A stretch of DNA of 49,258 nucleotides from Clostridia bacterium (GTDB taxonomy: Bacteria > Bacillota_A > Clostridia > Oscillospirales > CAG-272): assembly GCA_017462125.1 (NCBI GenBank), contig JAFTRQ010000047.1, positions 1-49,258 on the forward strand, in the 5' to 3' direction. Position 1 is the first letter of the stretch; each line of letters opens with the position of its first letter. This document shows, piece after piece, positions 22,493 to 30,227 of this stretch. Under the pieces are notes generated by a model, which was not told the origin of the DNA, did not search any database, and saw only the letters and a program-made list of their open reading frames with translations. The translations under genes and the position numbers were made by a program.

Positions 22493-23617
22493 TTAAAAAA
22501 GCTTCAGCTCCTTGACCTTTTCAGCGTAATAGCAAACCAGCTCGAATTTGGAGCCGGGCATTAATCTGTGGTCGGGGCAGGGGATAAAGCCGCCGAGCTT
22601 CACAAGCTCCTGCAGGCGCTCAAGCTCGCGGTCAACCGCATCCTTGTCAATGCGCAATGCGGTCTTGTCCATACCTCCCACACCTAACACCTCTTTGCCG
22701 AAGCGCGCTCTTGCGGGAGCGAATTGGTCGCCCCAAACGCCGACCTCGATGGGAAACATCGTGTTGACGCCGTTTTCCACCCAGGTGGGAAGCAGCTGAT
22801 CGGTCACACCATCGCAGTCGAGGGAAATGATATCGATGCCGTATTTGTGACAGAGATCGTTTCTCTTTTTGTAGTGCTTTGCGCAAAGCTCGTCAAAGAG
22901 AGCGGGGGAGAGCAGAGGGCCGTTTTTGAAGCAGATGTCCTCCCAATAGTGGGCAAAGTCGAATTTGGCACCTGTTTCAAGGATCGCCTCGGCGCATTTG
23001 TATTGCATATCTGCGTAGGTGTCCACAATGTCGGCGAAAAGCTCCTCGTCCTCGTCATAGATCAGATAGCTCATGCCCATTACCGTAGTGATGTCACGAA
23101 TGCTTCCCAATACGCTGCCGAGGTGGAGGCCGATAGGATACTCCATATCTCTCGTTTCGTTGAATCGCTTGAAGGCTTCAACGTTCACGCGCTCTGCAAA
23201 ATACTGCATCTTGGGCTTGAACAGCGTTTCAAACGTCTCTCTGTCCTTTAAGAGATAGTCGTCCTCGGAGGGAATGGAGGTGATGCCGGGCTTGACCCTT
23301 TCGATGACACCGTTGCGAGTCTGTACGCGCTGGCTTCCGTCGGGCAGTATTTCAAGGACCTTGTGCTCAAAGGCGGGAGAAAGCCCGTTGTTGCTTCCTC
23401 TGCAATTGTTCCAATTGAAGTCCCAGCCGATGATCTTGTCAAGCTCCTTTTGCGCCGCGCTTCCGTCTGCCTTGGCGGCGATTGCCATTTCCTTGGAGAT
23501 GTGTCCTTGCTCAGCCCATTCGAGAAGCAATACGTCCCAATAGCCAAAATGTACGGCGGGCATGCGGTCTGCACTCTTAAAGTGCAGGATGTTCATAGCA
23601 CGTTCGCGGTTAGTCAT
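22493..23617 (-). CDS. UroD-superfamily methyltransferase-like protein A
   Basis: A 374-residue protein with the uroporphyrinogen decarboxylase fold, starting TNRERAMNILHFKSADRMPAVHFGYWD, a typical opening for this superfamily outside heme synthesis. Further marks are MGMSYLIYDEDEELFADIVD, FAHYWEDICFKNGPLLSP, IISLDCDGVTDQLLP and the C-terminal GGFIPCPDHRLMPG. The likely zinc ligands are Cys in SLDCDG and Cys/His in PCPDH, but the classical HxC of MtaA is changed to DxC. It is probably a substrate:corrinoid methyltransferase or a methyl acceptor-side partner; heme synthesis is unlikely given its neighbours. AAGGAG precedes the ATG. It lies 38 bases before the AraC-corrinoid gene. Confidence 0.8.
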   Translation of the reverse strand: MTNRERAMNILHFKSADRMPAVHFGYWDVLLLEWAEQGHISKEMAIAAKADGSAAQKELDKIIGWDFNWNNCRGSNNGLSPAFEHKVLEILPDGSQRVQTRNGVIERVKPGITSIPSEDDYLLKDRETFETLFKPKMQYFAERVNVEAFKRFNETRDMEYPIGLHLGSVLGSIRDITTVMGMSYLIYDEDEELFADIVDTYADMQYKCAEAILETGAKFDFAHYWEDICFKNGPLLSPALFDELCAKHYKKRNDLCHKYGIDIISLDCDGVTDQLLPTWVENGVNTMFPIEVGVWGDQFAPARARFGKEVLGVGGMDKTALRIDKDAVDRELERLQELVKLGGFIPCPDHRLMPGSKFELVCYYAEKVKELKLF

Positions 23618-23642
23618 AACGGTTTCTCCTTACTGTATTTGG

Positions 23643-24611
23643 TCATTCTCTTGCCAATTTATATATCAGATCGTATGCGAATTCAAGATCTTCCATAGAA
23701 CAGTGCTTTTGCACGAAATGTGTGGTGCAAACGATCCATCTCTTGCCTCTCAGCTTACCGAATACGCGGCGGATCTCGGATTCAAGCTGTTCTTTCGGAA
23801 GGATACCGATAGCAGACTGAACGCAAACGCCGCCAAGGATGGCGAATTTGTCAGCGTATTTATCAAGATAAACGTCATAAGACATTCCCGCGTTCTCCTG
23901 CCAGGGATGAATCACGTCAAGGCCTACCTTTGCAAGATCGTCTGCTACCTTCATTACACAGCCGTCGGAATGGAGGCTGCAAAAGGCTCCTCTTTCATGA
24001 ACGTGATCTACTACGCGCTTCAAGTGGGGGTAAACGATCTCGCGCCAGGTATCGGGGCTGAACATCATATCCTTTTGGGAGCCCCAATCGTCGGAAATGT
24101 GTATCATATCAAGCCCCATATCGACACATCTGTCTACAAACCCGAGAGTCCACTCCGACTGACGGCGGTAGAGCTCACTCAGCTCGTCGGGATATAGCGC
24201 GACCCACATCAGCTGATTTTCAATGCCGAAAACGTCGTTGTGGCATTCAAAAAATCCGGGGGTCTGCACGTAGCAGAAGCGGTCTCTGCTTTTTTGAAAC
24301 TCAAAGGATGCCTTCAGTGCCGCATAGTCCTCCTCACGGTCATAGACACCGTAAATAGGCTTGTCGACCAAAATGTCGGGAGTCAATTCGCCGTATTCGG
24401 CCTTGAGCTCGTTGATCACCTGATAATTAAAATTACAGGGACCACCAAAGATGTGCGCAATATCGAATTCATATTTGTCCTCAAATGCCGCAACAGAGCC
24501 CCACTTTTCGGTGATTTCGGCACCGAGATTGCCCCATACCCAGCCGTATATGGGCTGACGGTCGGTTTCTTGTCCGAGGATCGTACGTCTTACTCTTTCT
24601 GTACCGTTCAT
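23643..24611 (-). CDS. UroD-superfamily methyltransferase-like protein B
   Basis: A 322-residue UroD-like TIM barrel: NGTERVRRTILGQETDRQPIYGWVWG at the start, DMGLDMIHISDDWGSQKDMMFSP in the middle (a motif shared by this branch), CSLHSDGCVM, VIHPWQENAGM and GGVCVQSAIG. The putative metal site is HSDGC with a following Cys in GGVC, again unlike the MtaA HxC pattern. The difference from its two paralogues suggests different substrates rather than redundancy. AAAGGA precedes the ATG; the gene is 25 bases upstream of protein A and 21 bases downstream of protein C. A heme-synthesis role is not supported by the context. Confidence 0.8.
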   Translation of the reverse strand: MNGTERVRRTILGQETDRQPIYGWVWGNLGAEITEKWGSVAAFEDKYEFDIAHIFGGPCNFNYQVINELKAEYGELTPDILVDKPIYGVYDREEDYAALKASFEFQKSRDRFCYVQTPGFFECHNDVFGIENQLMWVALYPDELSELYRRQSEWTLGFVDRCVDMGLDMIHISDDWGSQKDMMFSPDTWREIVYPHLKRVVDHVHERGAFCSLHSDGCVMKVADDLAKVGLDVIHPWQENAGMSYDVYLDKYADKFAILGGVCVQSAIGILPKEQLESEIRRVFGKLRGKRWIVCTTHFVQKHCSMEDLEFAYDLIYKLARE

Positions 24612-24632
24612 AACATTTCCTTTCTATGTTTC

Positions 24633-25691
24633 TTACACGTGAACGTTGCCGTGGAAGCCGCCTGCGCGGCCAATATCGTCTTCTGCCTGCTTCTTTTGGA
24701 AGGCAAATATCTTGATGCCCTTGTCTACCGTGTTTTTATAGATCTTTTCCATATCGTTGTATTCGGGCTGTGACATATTGATGCCGTAAAGCTCGGGCAG
24801 CTGGCATAAAATATCGATATAGTGATCGCCGCGACCGCAGAAATGCACAATGCCACCGCCAAAGCGCTCTAACAGCAGCTTGTCGTAAGGCAGGGAATAT
24901 TCGCGATAGAGGTCGGGAGAGATATTCATTGCGCTGTCGCTTCTGAGCACCAGCTTGCCGCGATGGTAGAAGGATTCCCAATGAGGGTTCATCTCTTCAC
25001 TTGCAGGGAAAAGCTTGTGCCATTCGTTCATAAAGCGCGTATAGGTCTCTGTAATCAGAGAGAGCGCGCCGTGTACAAGCTCGGGCTCATCGTACATAGA
25101 ATAAAACATTTCGCCTCCCCAAAGCAGCTCGCAGACGTCAAGAGGTCCCTGCAGGTCGGGGTGGTACATCGTTACGTATTTTGAAAATTTCGGATACTTA
25201 GCAAAGAGCTCTGCACATTCCTCGCTGAACTCAAAGACTTTTTTACCTAATGAGGTACGGAGGTCGGGAACACCGCGCTCTACCATCGCTCTGATCCATT
25301 CGGGATCGTTGCAGGCTTTCGTGGTGGGGAGAGTGCTCATATTGCGTGGCATCATAAACATTTCGGCTCCCAGAACCGAGCTCATAATGCCCGTGCCGTA
25401 ATTTGCACGCAGGCAAAGACAGCGGTTTTTTGAGTTCAGAGAAGCGGAGACCTGACTGAGCTGCATCTGCAGCATCATATCGTAATCCTCAATGGCATCG
25501 TTGATATGGATCCGTACAGGCTCCTCTGTGGGAGCGGATAATTTTTTTCTTATGGGAGAGAAGAGCTCTCCTTTGAAGCCGCCGAAGAGAAAGCTTCGCC
25601 ATTGCGCGAGAAAATCCTCCTCGACCTCGGGATCGATGCGCCTTTCGATATCCTCGATCAGCGCGATGCTTTTTGCACCGGGCTTAAACAT
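24633..25691 (-). CDS. UroD-superfamily methyltransferase-like protein C
   Basis: First gene of the methyl-transfer operon, 352 aa. UroD-like features are CLRANYGTGIMSSVLGAEMFMMP, HPDLQGPLDVCELLWGGEMFYSMYDEPELV, and GGGIVHFCGRGDHY with an HxC pair, ending in GGFHGNVHV. The HFCG motif matches the zinc-binding HxC of corrinoid methyltransferases better than proteins A and B do. The likely job is methyl transfer between an unknown methylated substrate and the corrinoid protein. GGGGG precedes the ATG at 7 bases or so. A promoter with TTTACA-17-TATAAT lies 40-70 bases upstream. Confidence 0.8.
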   Translation of the reverse strand: MFKPGAKSIALIEDIERRIDPEVEEDFLAQWRSFLFGGFKGELFSPIRKKLSAPTEEPVRIHINDAIEDYDMMLQMQLSQVSASLNSKNRCLCLRANYGTGIMSSVLGAEMFMMPRNMSTLPTTKACNDPEWIRAMVERGVPDLRTSLGKKVFEFSEECAELFAKYPKFSKYVTMYHPDLQGPLDVCELLWGGEMFYSMYDEPELVHGALSLITETYTRFMNEWHKLFPASEEMNPHWESFYHRGKLVLRSDSAMNISPDLYREYSLPYDKLLLERFGGGIVHFCGRGDHYIDILCQLPELYGINMSQPEYNDMEKIYKNTVDKGIKIFAFQKKQAEDDIGRAGGFHGNVHV

Positions 25692-25729
25692 AACTGCTTA
25701 CCCCCTTTTAATTTGTTATTTATGTTTTT

Positions 25730-25758
25730 ATTATATCAAACAAACCAAGAAATGTAAA
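25730..25758 (-). promoter_or_regulatory. Promoter of the methyl-transfer operon
   Basis: Minus strand TTTACA (25753-25758 as tgtaaa), 17 bases, TATAAT (25730-25735 as attata), TGA before the -10. It is divergent from the T-box promoter; the two share about 95 bases of spacer, where an AraC-type regulator could bind, though no clear repeat is evident. Confidence 0.78.
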
Positions 25759-25851
25759 TACGGTAAACGTGTTTTTTGTAATATTTTACAGGCAACAAAA
25801 CCAAATACTTTTATTGAGCGGATAAAAATACGGTCAATTACAAAAAAACTA

Positions 25852-25880
25852 TTGACAAATGAGAAGGACTGTGGTAAAAT
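25852..25880 (+). promoter_or_regulatory. Sigma-A promoter for T-box leader
   Basis: TTGACA (25852-25857), 17 bases, TAAAAT (25875-25880), with TGG before the -10. Confidence 0.85.
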
Positions 25881-25886
25881 GTATTT

Positions 25887-26178
25887 CAACAAATTAAAGC
25901 GTTTGAGCGAAAATAAGTACTTGGTCGGAGCGTTTTCAGAGAGCTGCCGCGGGGCAACCCTTGGTGCGAGGCAGTAACGCAAGGCTGACGAATTCCTTTC
26001 GCGAGCCGTGGGCTGAAGGCGTTGCTGTGTAGGCTTTACCGGGTGCGACCGTTATATCGTACGGTGTATGAAGTACACCTATTGAGGCTCTTTTTGAGAA
26101 AAAAGAGTAAAACAGAGTGGTAACACGGCTTTTGGGCGTCCCTGTATCCTCCGCTTTCGGAGGGTGCGGGCTTTTTTG
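25887..26178 (+). ncRNA. T-box leader, probable phenylalanine (UUC) specifier
   Basis: Classical T-box parts appear in order. Stem I: GCGAAA 25907-25912 pairs with TTTCGC 25997-26002, AGTA at 25916-25919, CAGAGAG, and an apical part CTGCC/GGCAG around CCTTGGTGCGA. The specifier loop reads GAA-TTC-C, codon TTC at 25993-25995. A stem III hairpin GGTGTA/TACACC follows. The T-box sequence is GAGTGGTAACACGG, with TGGT 26118-26121 pairing to ACCA of the tRNA end. Last is a terminator, CCTCCG/CGGAGG with a T-run. The U in TGGU suits a tRNA with discriminator A, as in tRNA-Phe. Uncharged tRNA would favour the antiterminator and switch on the transporter. Confidence 0.88.
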
Positions 26179-26233
26179 TTTTATACGGGCTGAACCGTAC
26201 AAATAAATTCATATTTTTTAAGGAGAAACGATT

Positions 26234-27163
26234 ATGAAAAAACTTCTCTCTATGGCGTTGGCACTTTTCCTTTGTCTCGGCCTTTGCTCGGCACTTGCTT
26301 CCTGCGAGGAAAAAGCAGATTATACAGTTGGCATCTGTCAGCTGATGGAGCACGATTCTCTCGATCAGGCGACACAGGGCTTTATTGATGCGCTGAACAA
26401 GAAGATGGAAGAGGCGGGCAAGACCGTCAAGATCGACACGCAGGTTGCGGGTGAGGCAACACTTTGCTCTACGGTGATCAATACCTTTACCGCGAAGAAC
26501 GTGGATCTGATCATGGCAAACGCAACTCCCGCGCTGACCGCGGCTGCAGAGGCGACCTCCACCATTCCCGTTCTCGGCACGTCGGTTACCGATTATACAG
26601 ATACCTTTTCCGGAAGCATTCCCGCTAACGTTTCGGGTACCAGCGATGCTGTTCCTTTCGATGAGCAGGCGCAGATGATGATCGATACCTTGAATCTCGT
26701 TGCAGGAGATAAGGTGGGTGTGATCTATTGCGCAAACGAGTCCAACTCGTTGATTCAGTATAATGCTGTCAAGGCTCTCTTCGAGGCAGCGGGCATTGTT
26801 GTCGAGGCTTATACCTTCTCCGACGCGGCAACCGAGCTGCAGGCGATCGTTAACTCTGCTGTCAGCGAGTGCAAGGCGATCTACGTGCCCTCCGACAACA
26901 CCGTTGCGCAGAATGACAGCGTAGTCGGCACGATCTGCGAGCAGAACAAGATTCCCGTATTCACAAGCTACGGCGGAGAGATCTGCTATGCGAGCCTTGC
27001 AATCGACTACTATCAGCTTGGCTATGAGACCGGCCTTATGGCTGCCGATATTCTTCTCGGTAACAAGCAGGTTTCCGATATTGAGATCAAGACGCTTACT
27101 CCTACCGTTGTATACAACAAGGAGCTTTGTGGACTTCTCGGTATTACCGTTCCCGAAAACTGA
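26234..27163 (+). CDS. ABC transporter substrate-binding lipoprotein, TrpX-type
   Basis: A 309-residue lipoprotein with signal MKKLLSMALALFLCLGLCSAL and lipobox LASC. The mature protein has the ABC_sub_bind (COG2984) pattern: VGICQLMEHDSLDQATQGFIDAL, IMANATPALTAAAEATSTIPVLGTSVTDY, VGVIYCANESNSLIQY, IYVPSDNTVAQ and GGEICYASLAIDYYQLGYETG. Members named TrpX/LivJ-like carry aromatic amino acids. It is the first gene after the T-box, so the leader's amino acid (apparently phenylalanine) is the best guess for its ligand. AAGGAG lies 8 bases before the ATG. Confidence 0.88.
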   Translation: MKKLLSMALALFLCLGLCSALASCEEKADYTVGICQLMEHDSLDQATQGFIDALNKKMEEAGKTVKIDTQVAGEATLCSTVINTFTAKNVDLIMANATPALTAAAEATSTIPVLGTSVTDYTDTFSGSIPANVSGTSDAVPFDEQAQMMIDTLNLVAGDKVGVIYCANESNSLIQYNAVKALFEAAGIVVEAYTFSDAATELQAIVNSAVSECKAIYVPSDNTVAQNDSVVGTICEQNKIPVFTSYGGEICYASLAIDYYQLGYETGLMAADILLGNKQVSDIEIKTLTPTVVYNKELCGLLGITVPEN

Positions 27164-27205
27164 TTCGTATTATTTTTGTATCACTTAGCAAAACAGAGGT
27201 AAGTA

Positions 27206-28141
27206 ATGGCTTTTTTAAATGCGTTGCCCGGCGCTGTTGCGGAGGGGCTTATCTGGGGACTTATGGCAATCGGTGTCTATATCTCCTACAAAATTCTTGA
27301 TATTGCCGATCTTTCCGTAGACGGCTCGATCTGCACGGGTATGTGTATTTGCGCCGTGTCGATTGCAAACGGTGTGCCTGCATGGCTCAGCATCCTGATC
27401 GCCTTCATAGCAGGCGCGCTTGCGGGGACTCTGACGGGATTGCTTCACACCGCGGGCGGTATTCCCGCTATCCTTGCAGGTATCCTGACACAGCTGATCC
27501 TGTACTCGGTGAATCTGAAGATCCTTGGCGGAAAATCGCTGATCCAGATCAGCTCCCGCCAATATTCGCTCATTTTGAATATGAGCAATAATCCTATGGC
27601 GATCGTTGCGGCGGTGGCGATCATCGCGCTTGTGATCGTTGGGCTGTGGCTCTTCTTCTATACCGAGGTGGGCTTGACGCTGAAATCCACGGGAGATAAC
27701 CCCGATATGAGCCGCGCGCAGGGTGTCAACGTTGACCGCAATAAGGTGATAGGCCTTGCCATCTCCAACGGTGTTGTGGCACTTGCAGGCGCGCTTCTGG
27801 CGCAGTATAAGGGCTCTGCCAATATCAACGAGGGCAGAGGTGCCATCGTCGTTGGCCTTGCCGCGATCTTTATCGGCCTTTCGGTGTCCTTGAAGATCAA
27901 GCCCAACTTCGTGGTCAGTATGATCGGCGTTGTTGGCGGCGGTATCGTTTATTACATCATTTACAGCTTCGTGATCCTTCTCGGTCTGAAGACGGATTAT
28001 CTGAAGATGCTGTCTGCAATTATCGTGGCGCTCTTCTTGATCGTGCCCTATATCAAGACCAAGTATTTTACCAAGCAGAAGCCGCTTCCGATGGATGGCG
28101 GAGACTCCGAGAACGGTGCGGGAGGTGTTGAGAATGCTTAA
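27206..28141 (+). CDS. ABC transporter permease, TrpY-type
   Basis: A 311-residue membrane protein with eight or so hydrophobic segments, of the COG4120 branch of BPD_transp_2 permeases. Marks include AIGVYISYKILDIADLSVDGS near the N-terminus, GGIPAILAGILTQLILYSVNLKILG, and TGDNPDMSRAQGVNVDRNKVIGLAISNG, the usual conserved loop in this family that contacts the ATPase. GRGAIVVGLAAIFIGLS follows. The C-terminus is a short hydrophilic glycine-rich tail. It forms the membrane channel for the ligand delivered by the preceding lipoprotein. The ribosome site (GAGGT) is only moderate. Its stop overlaps the ATPase start. Confidence 0.88.
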   Translation: MAFLNALPGAVAEGLIWGLMAIGVYISYKILDIADLSVDGSICTGMCICAVSIANGVPAWLSILIAFIAGALAGTLTGLLHTAGGIPAILAGILTQLILYSVNLKILGGKSLIQISSRQYSLILNMSNNPMAIVAAVAIIALVIVGLWLFFYTEVGLTLKSTGDNPDMSRAQGVNVDRNKVIGLAISNGVVALAGALLAQYKGSANINEGRGAIVVGLAAIFIGLSVSLKIKPNFVVSMIGVVGGGIVYYIIYSFVILLGLKTDYLKMLSAIIVALFLIVPYIKTKYFTKQKPLPMDGGDSENGAGGVENA

Positions 28142-28940
28142 AATGACCAATCTCCAAAAAACCTTCAATCCCGGTACCGTAAATGCCAAAACTGCGCTGA
28201 AGGGCTTTGATTTGACCATTAACGAGGGTGATTTCGTTACCGTCATCGGCGGAAACGGAGCGGGCAAGAGCACCTTGCTCAACGCCATTGCCGGTGTGTG
28301 GAAGCCCGACTACGGTAAAATTGAGATCGACGGTGTGGACGTGACGCAGATGCCCGAGCACAAAAGGGCGGCGTTCCTCGGTCGAGTTTTCCAGGACCCC
28401 ATGAAGGGAACCTCTCCCGATATGGAGATCGCGGAAAATCTTTCGATCGCCGCAAGACGAGGAACTCGCCGTAAGCTGATCTGGGGATGCACCAGAAAGG
28501 AAAAAGAGGGCTACAGAAATCTTCTTGCACAGCTTGAATTGGGTCTTGAGGACAGACTTACTACCAAAGTCGGTCTGCTTTCTGGCGGACAGAGACAGGC
28601 GGTCACGCTGTTGATGGCGACTCTTCGTAAGCCTAAGATCCTGCTCCTTGACGAGCACACCGCGGCGCTTGATCCCAAAACCGCGGCGAAGGTGCTGGAG
28701 ATCACCAACAAGCTTGTGACCGAAAACAATCTGACCACGCTGATGATCACCCACAATATGCACGATGCGATCGCTTACGGCAACCGTCTGATCATGATGC
28801 ACGAGGGTCGCGTGGTGGTTGACGTTTCGGGCGAGGAAAAGCAAAAGCTGACCATCGAACAGCTTCTCGGTCTTTTTGAAGCGGCAAGCGGAAGTCAGTT
28901 CGCTGATGACAAAACCTTGCTTTCCAAAGCGATAAAATAA
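28134..28940 (+). CDS. ABC transporter ATPase, TrpZ-type
   Basis: A 268-residue ATP-binding subunit (COG1101). Walker A GGNGAGKST, Q-loop around GRVFQDPMKGTSP, signature LSGGQRQAV, Walker B ILLLDEHTAALDP, and switch His in MITHNMHDA are all present. The form DEHTAALDP is typical of this uncharacterised-transporter branch. The ATG at 28134 has GGGAGG 7 bases upstream and overlaps the permease stop by 8 bases; the frame is open further up to 28095 but that would lie deep in the permease gene. With the two preceding genes it makes a complete importer. Confidence 0.92.
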   Translation: MLKMTNLQKTFNPGTVNAKTALKGFDLTINEGDFVTVIGGNGAGKSTLLNAIAGVWKPDYGKIEIDGVDVTQMPEHKRAAFLGRVFQDPMKGTSPDMEIAENLSIAARRGTRRKLIWGCTRKEKEGYRNLLAQLELGLEDRLTTKVGLLSGGQRQAVTLLMATLRKPKILLLDEHTAALDPKTAAKVLEITNKLVTENNLTTLMITHNMHDAIAYGNRLIMMHEGRVVVDVSGEEKQKLTIEQLLGLFEAASGSQFADDKTLLSKAIK

Positions 28941-28949
28941 TATTCAAAC

Positions 28950-28985
28950 AAAAAATGCAGTTCTGATGAACTGCATTTTTTTATT
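28950..28985. terminator. Bidirectional terminator between importer and uxaC
   Basis: AAAATGCAGTTC-TGAT-GAACTGCATTTT with flanking A and T runs, between convergent genes. Confidence 0.92.
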
Positions 28986-28997
28986 TGGGTCTTTAAA

Positions 28998-30227
28998 TTA
29001 AAAACCAAAGTAATTCTTTGCGTTGTAGTAGCTGATGTCTGCGGCGATCTTCTTGAGGGTCTCCATATCAGCGGGGTACTCGCCGTCCTCAACCCACTTG
29101 CCGAGAAGGTTGCACATAATTCTGCGGAAATATTCGTGGCGGGTGTAGGAAACGAAGCTGCGGCTGTCGGTAAGCATTCCGACGAAGCGCGCGATCATAC
29201 CGAGGTTTGCAAGTGCTCTCATCTGGCTCTCCATACCGTCTCTCTGGTCGTTGAACCACCATCCCGAGCCGAATTGGATCTTACCGGCTACGCCACCGCC
29301 CTGGAAGTTACCGAGCATTGTGCCGAGAACGTAATTGTCCTTGGGGTTGAGGGTGTAGAGAATGGTCTTGGGGAGCATATCCTTCTTGTCAAGTCCGTCG
29401 AGAATCTTGGAAAGACCTTCCGCGATCTGGAAGTCGTTTACGCTGTCAAAGCCTGTGTCGGGACCGAGCTGCTTGAACATTCTTGTATTGTTGTTACGGA
29501 GCGCGCCGATGTGCAGCTGCCATACCCAACCGCGCTTTGCGTATTCTTCGCCGAGATAAATGAGCTTTTCAATGGTCTCGTCGTCCATGGAGTCAACAGC
29601 GTGGTCGGAGAGACGGCAACCGTTTTCGTGGAAGAAATCAAGTCTCTCGGGAAAGTCGGAATTGATCTTGCCGAGATCGGGGCGGAATGCGGGGATGACC
29701 TTGGTGTCAAAGCCCTCAACTGCCTTGATCGCTCTGTGGTATTCAAGAGTGTCATAGGGCGCGTCGGTGGTGCAGATCGTCTCTACGTTACTCATCTTGA
29801 TGAGCCCCTGCACGCGGTATTCATCCTTCGCGAGACACTCGTTTACTCTGTCCCAGATAGCCTTTGCGGTGTTTTCATTCAGGCACTCGTCGATGTCGAA
29901 GTATCTCTTCAGCTCAAGGTGGGTCCAATGGTAGAGGGGGTTGCCGATAAGGAGAGGCATAGTCTTTGCAAATGCCATCCACTTCTCGAAATCGTCGGCG
30001 TCGCCGGTGATGTATCTCTCTTCGATGCCATTGGTTCTCATCTGTCTCCACTTGTAGTGGTCGCCGCCGAGGAAGAGCTCAAAAGCGTTCTTGAACTGAT
30101 AGTTTTCAGCGATCATCTTGGGGCTGATGTGGCAGTGATAGTCGATTATGGGAAGATCCTTCACGTGCTCGTAAAGCTCCTCCGCCGTCTTATTCTTAAG
30201 CATAAAATTATCTTTAATGATACTCAT
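28998..30227 (-). CDS. uxaC: Glucuronate/galacturonate isomerase
   Basis: Converts D-glucuronate to D-fructuronate and D-galacturonate to D-tagaturonate. The 409-residue protein has the amidohydrolase-like UxaC pattern: LPIIDYHCHISPK (HxH), GGDHYKWRQMRTNGI, NPLYHWTHLELKRYF, TTDAPYDTLEYH, VIPAFRPD, FHENGCRLSDHAVD, WVWQLHIGALRNNN, KIQFGSGWWFNDQRDGME and MLTDSRSFVSYTRHEYFRRI. It is clearly shorter than the usual 460-470 residues; the missing part is in the loops between RPD and DFFHE, with the catalytic regions intact. Last gene of the uxaBAC operon; its ATG overlaps the uxaA stop by 4 bases. Confidence 0.96.
   Translation of the reverse strand: MSIIKDNFMLKNKTAEELYEHVKDLPIIDYHCHISPKMIAENYQFKNAFELFLGGDHYKWRQMRTNGIEERYITGDADDFEKWMAFAKTMPLLIGNPLYHWTHLELKRYFDIDECLNENTAKAIWDRVNECLAKDEYRVQGLIKMSNVETICTTDAPYDTLEYHRAIKAVEGFDTKVIPAFRPDLGKINSDFPERLDFFHENGCRLSDHAVDSMDDETIEKLIYLGEEYAKRGWVWQLHIGALRNNNTRMFKQLGPDTGFDSVNDFQIAEGLSKILDGLDKKDMLPKTILYTLNPKDNYVLGTMLGNFQGGGVAGKIQFGSGWWFNDQRDGMESQMRALANLGMIARFVGMLTDSRSFVSYTRHEYFRRIMCNLLGKWVEDGEYPADMETLKKIAADISYYNAKNYFGF

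Noticed and set aside
22493..25691. Calling the three UroD-like proteins uroporphyrinogen decarboxylases of heme synthesis
   Set aside because: Three diverged paralogues sit in one operon with a corrinoid protein and its activator, and the motifs differ from true HemE.
26234..28940. Naming the importer trpXYZ outright
   Set aside because: The family fits, but the leader's specifier appears to be UUC and its TGGU suits an A discriminator, so tryptophan specificity is not supported.
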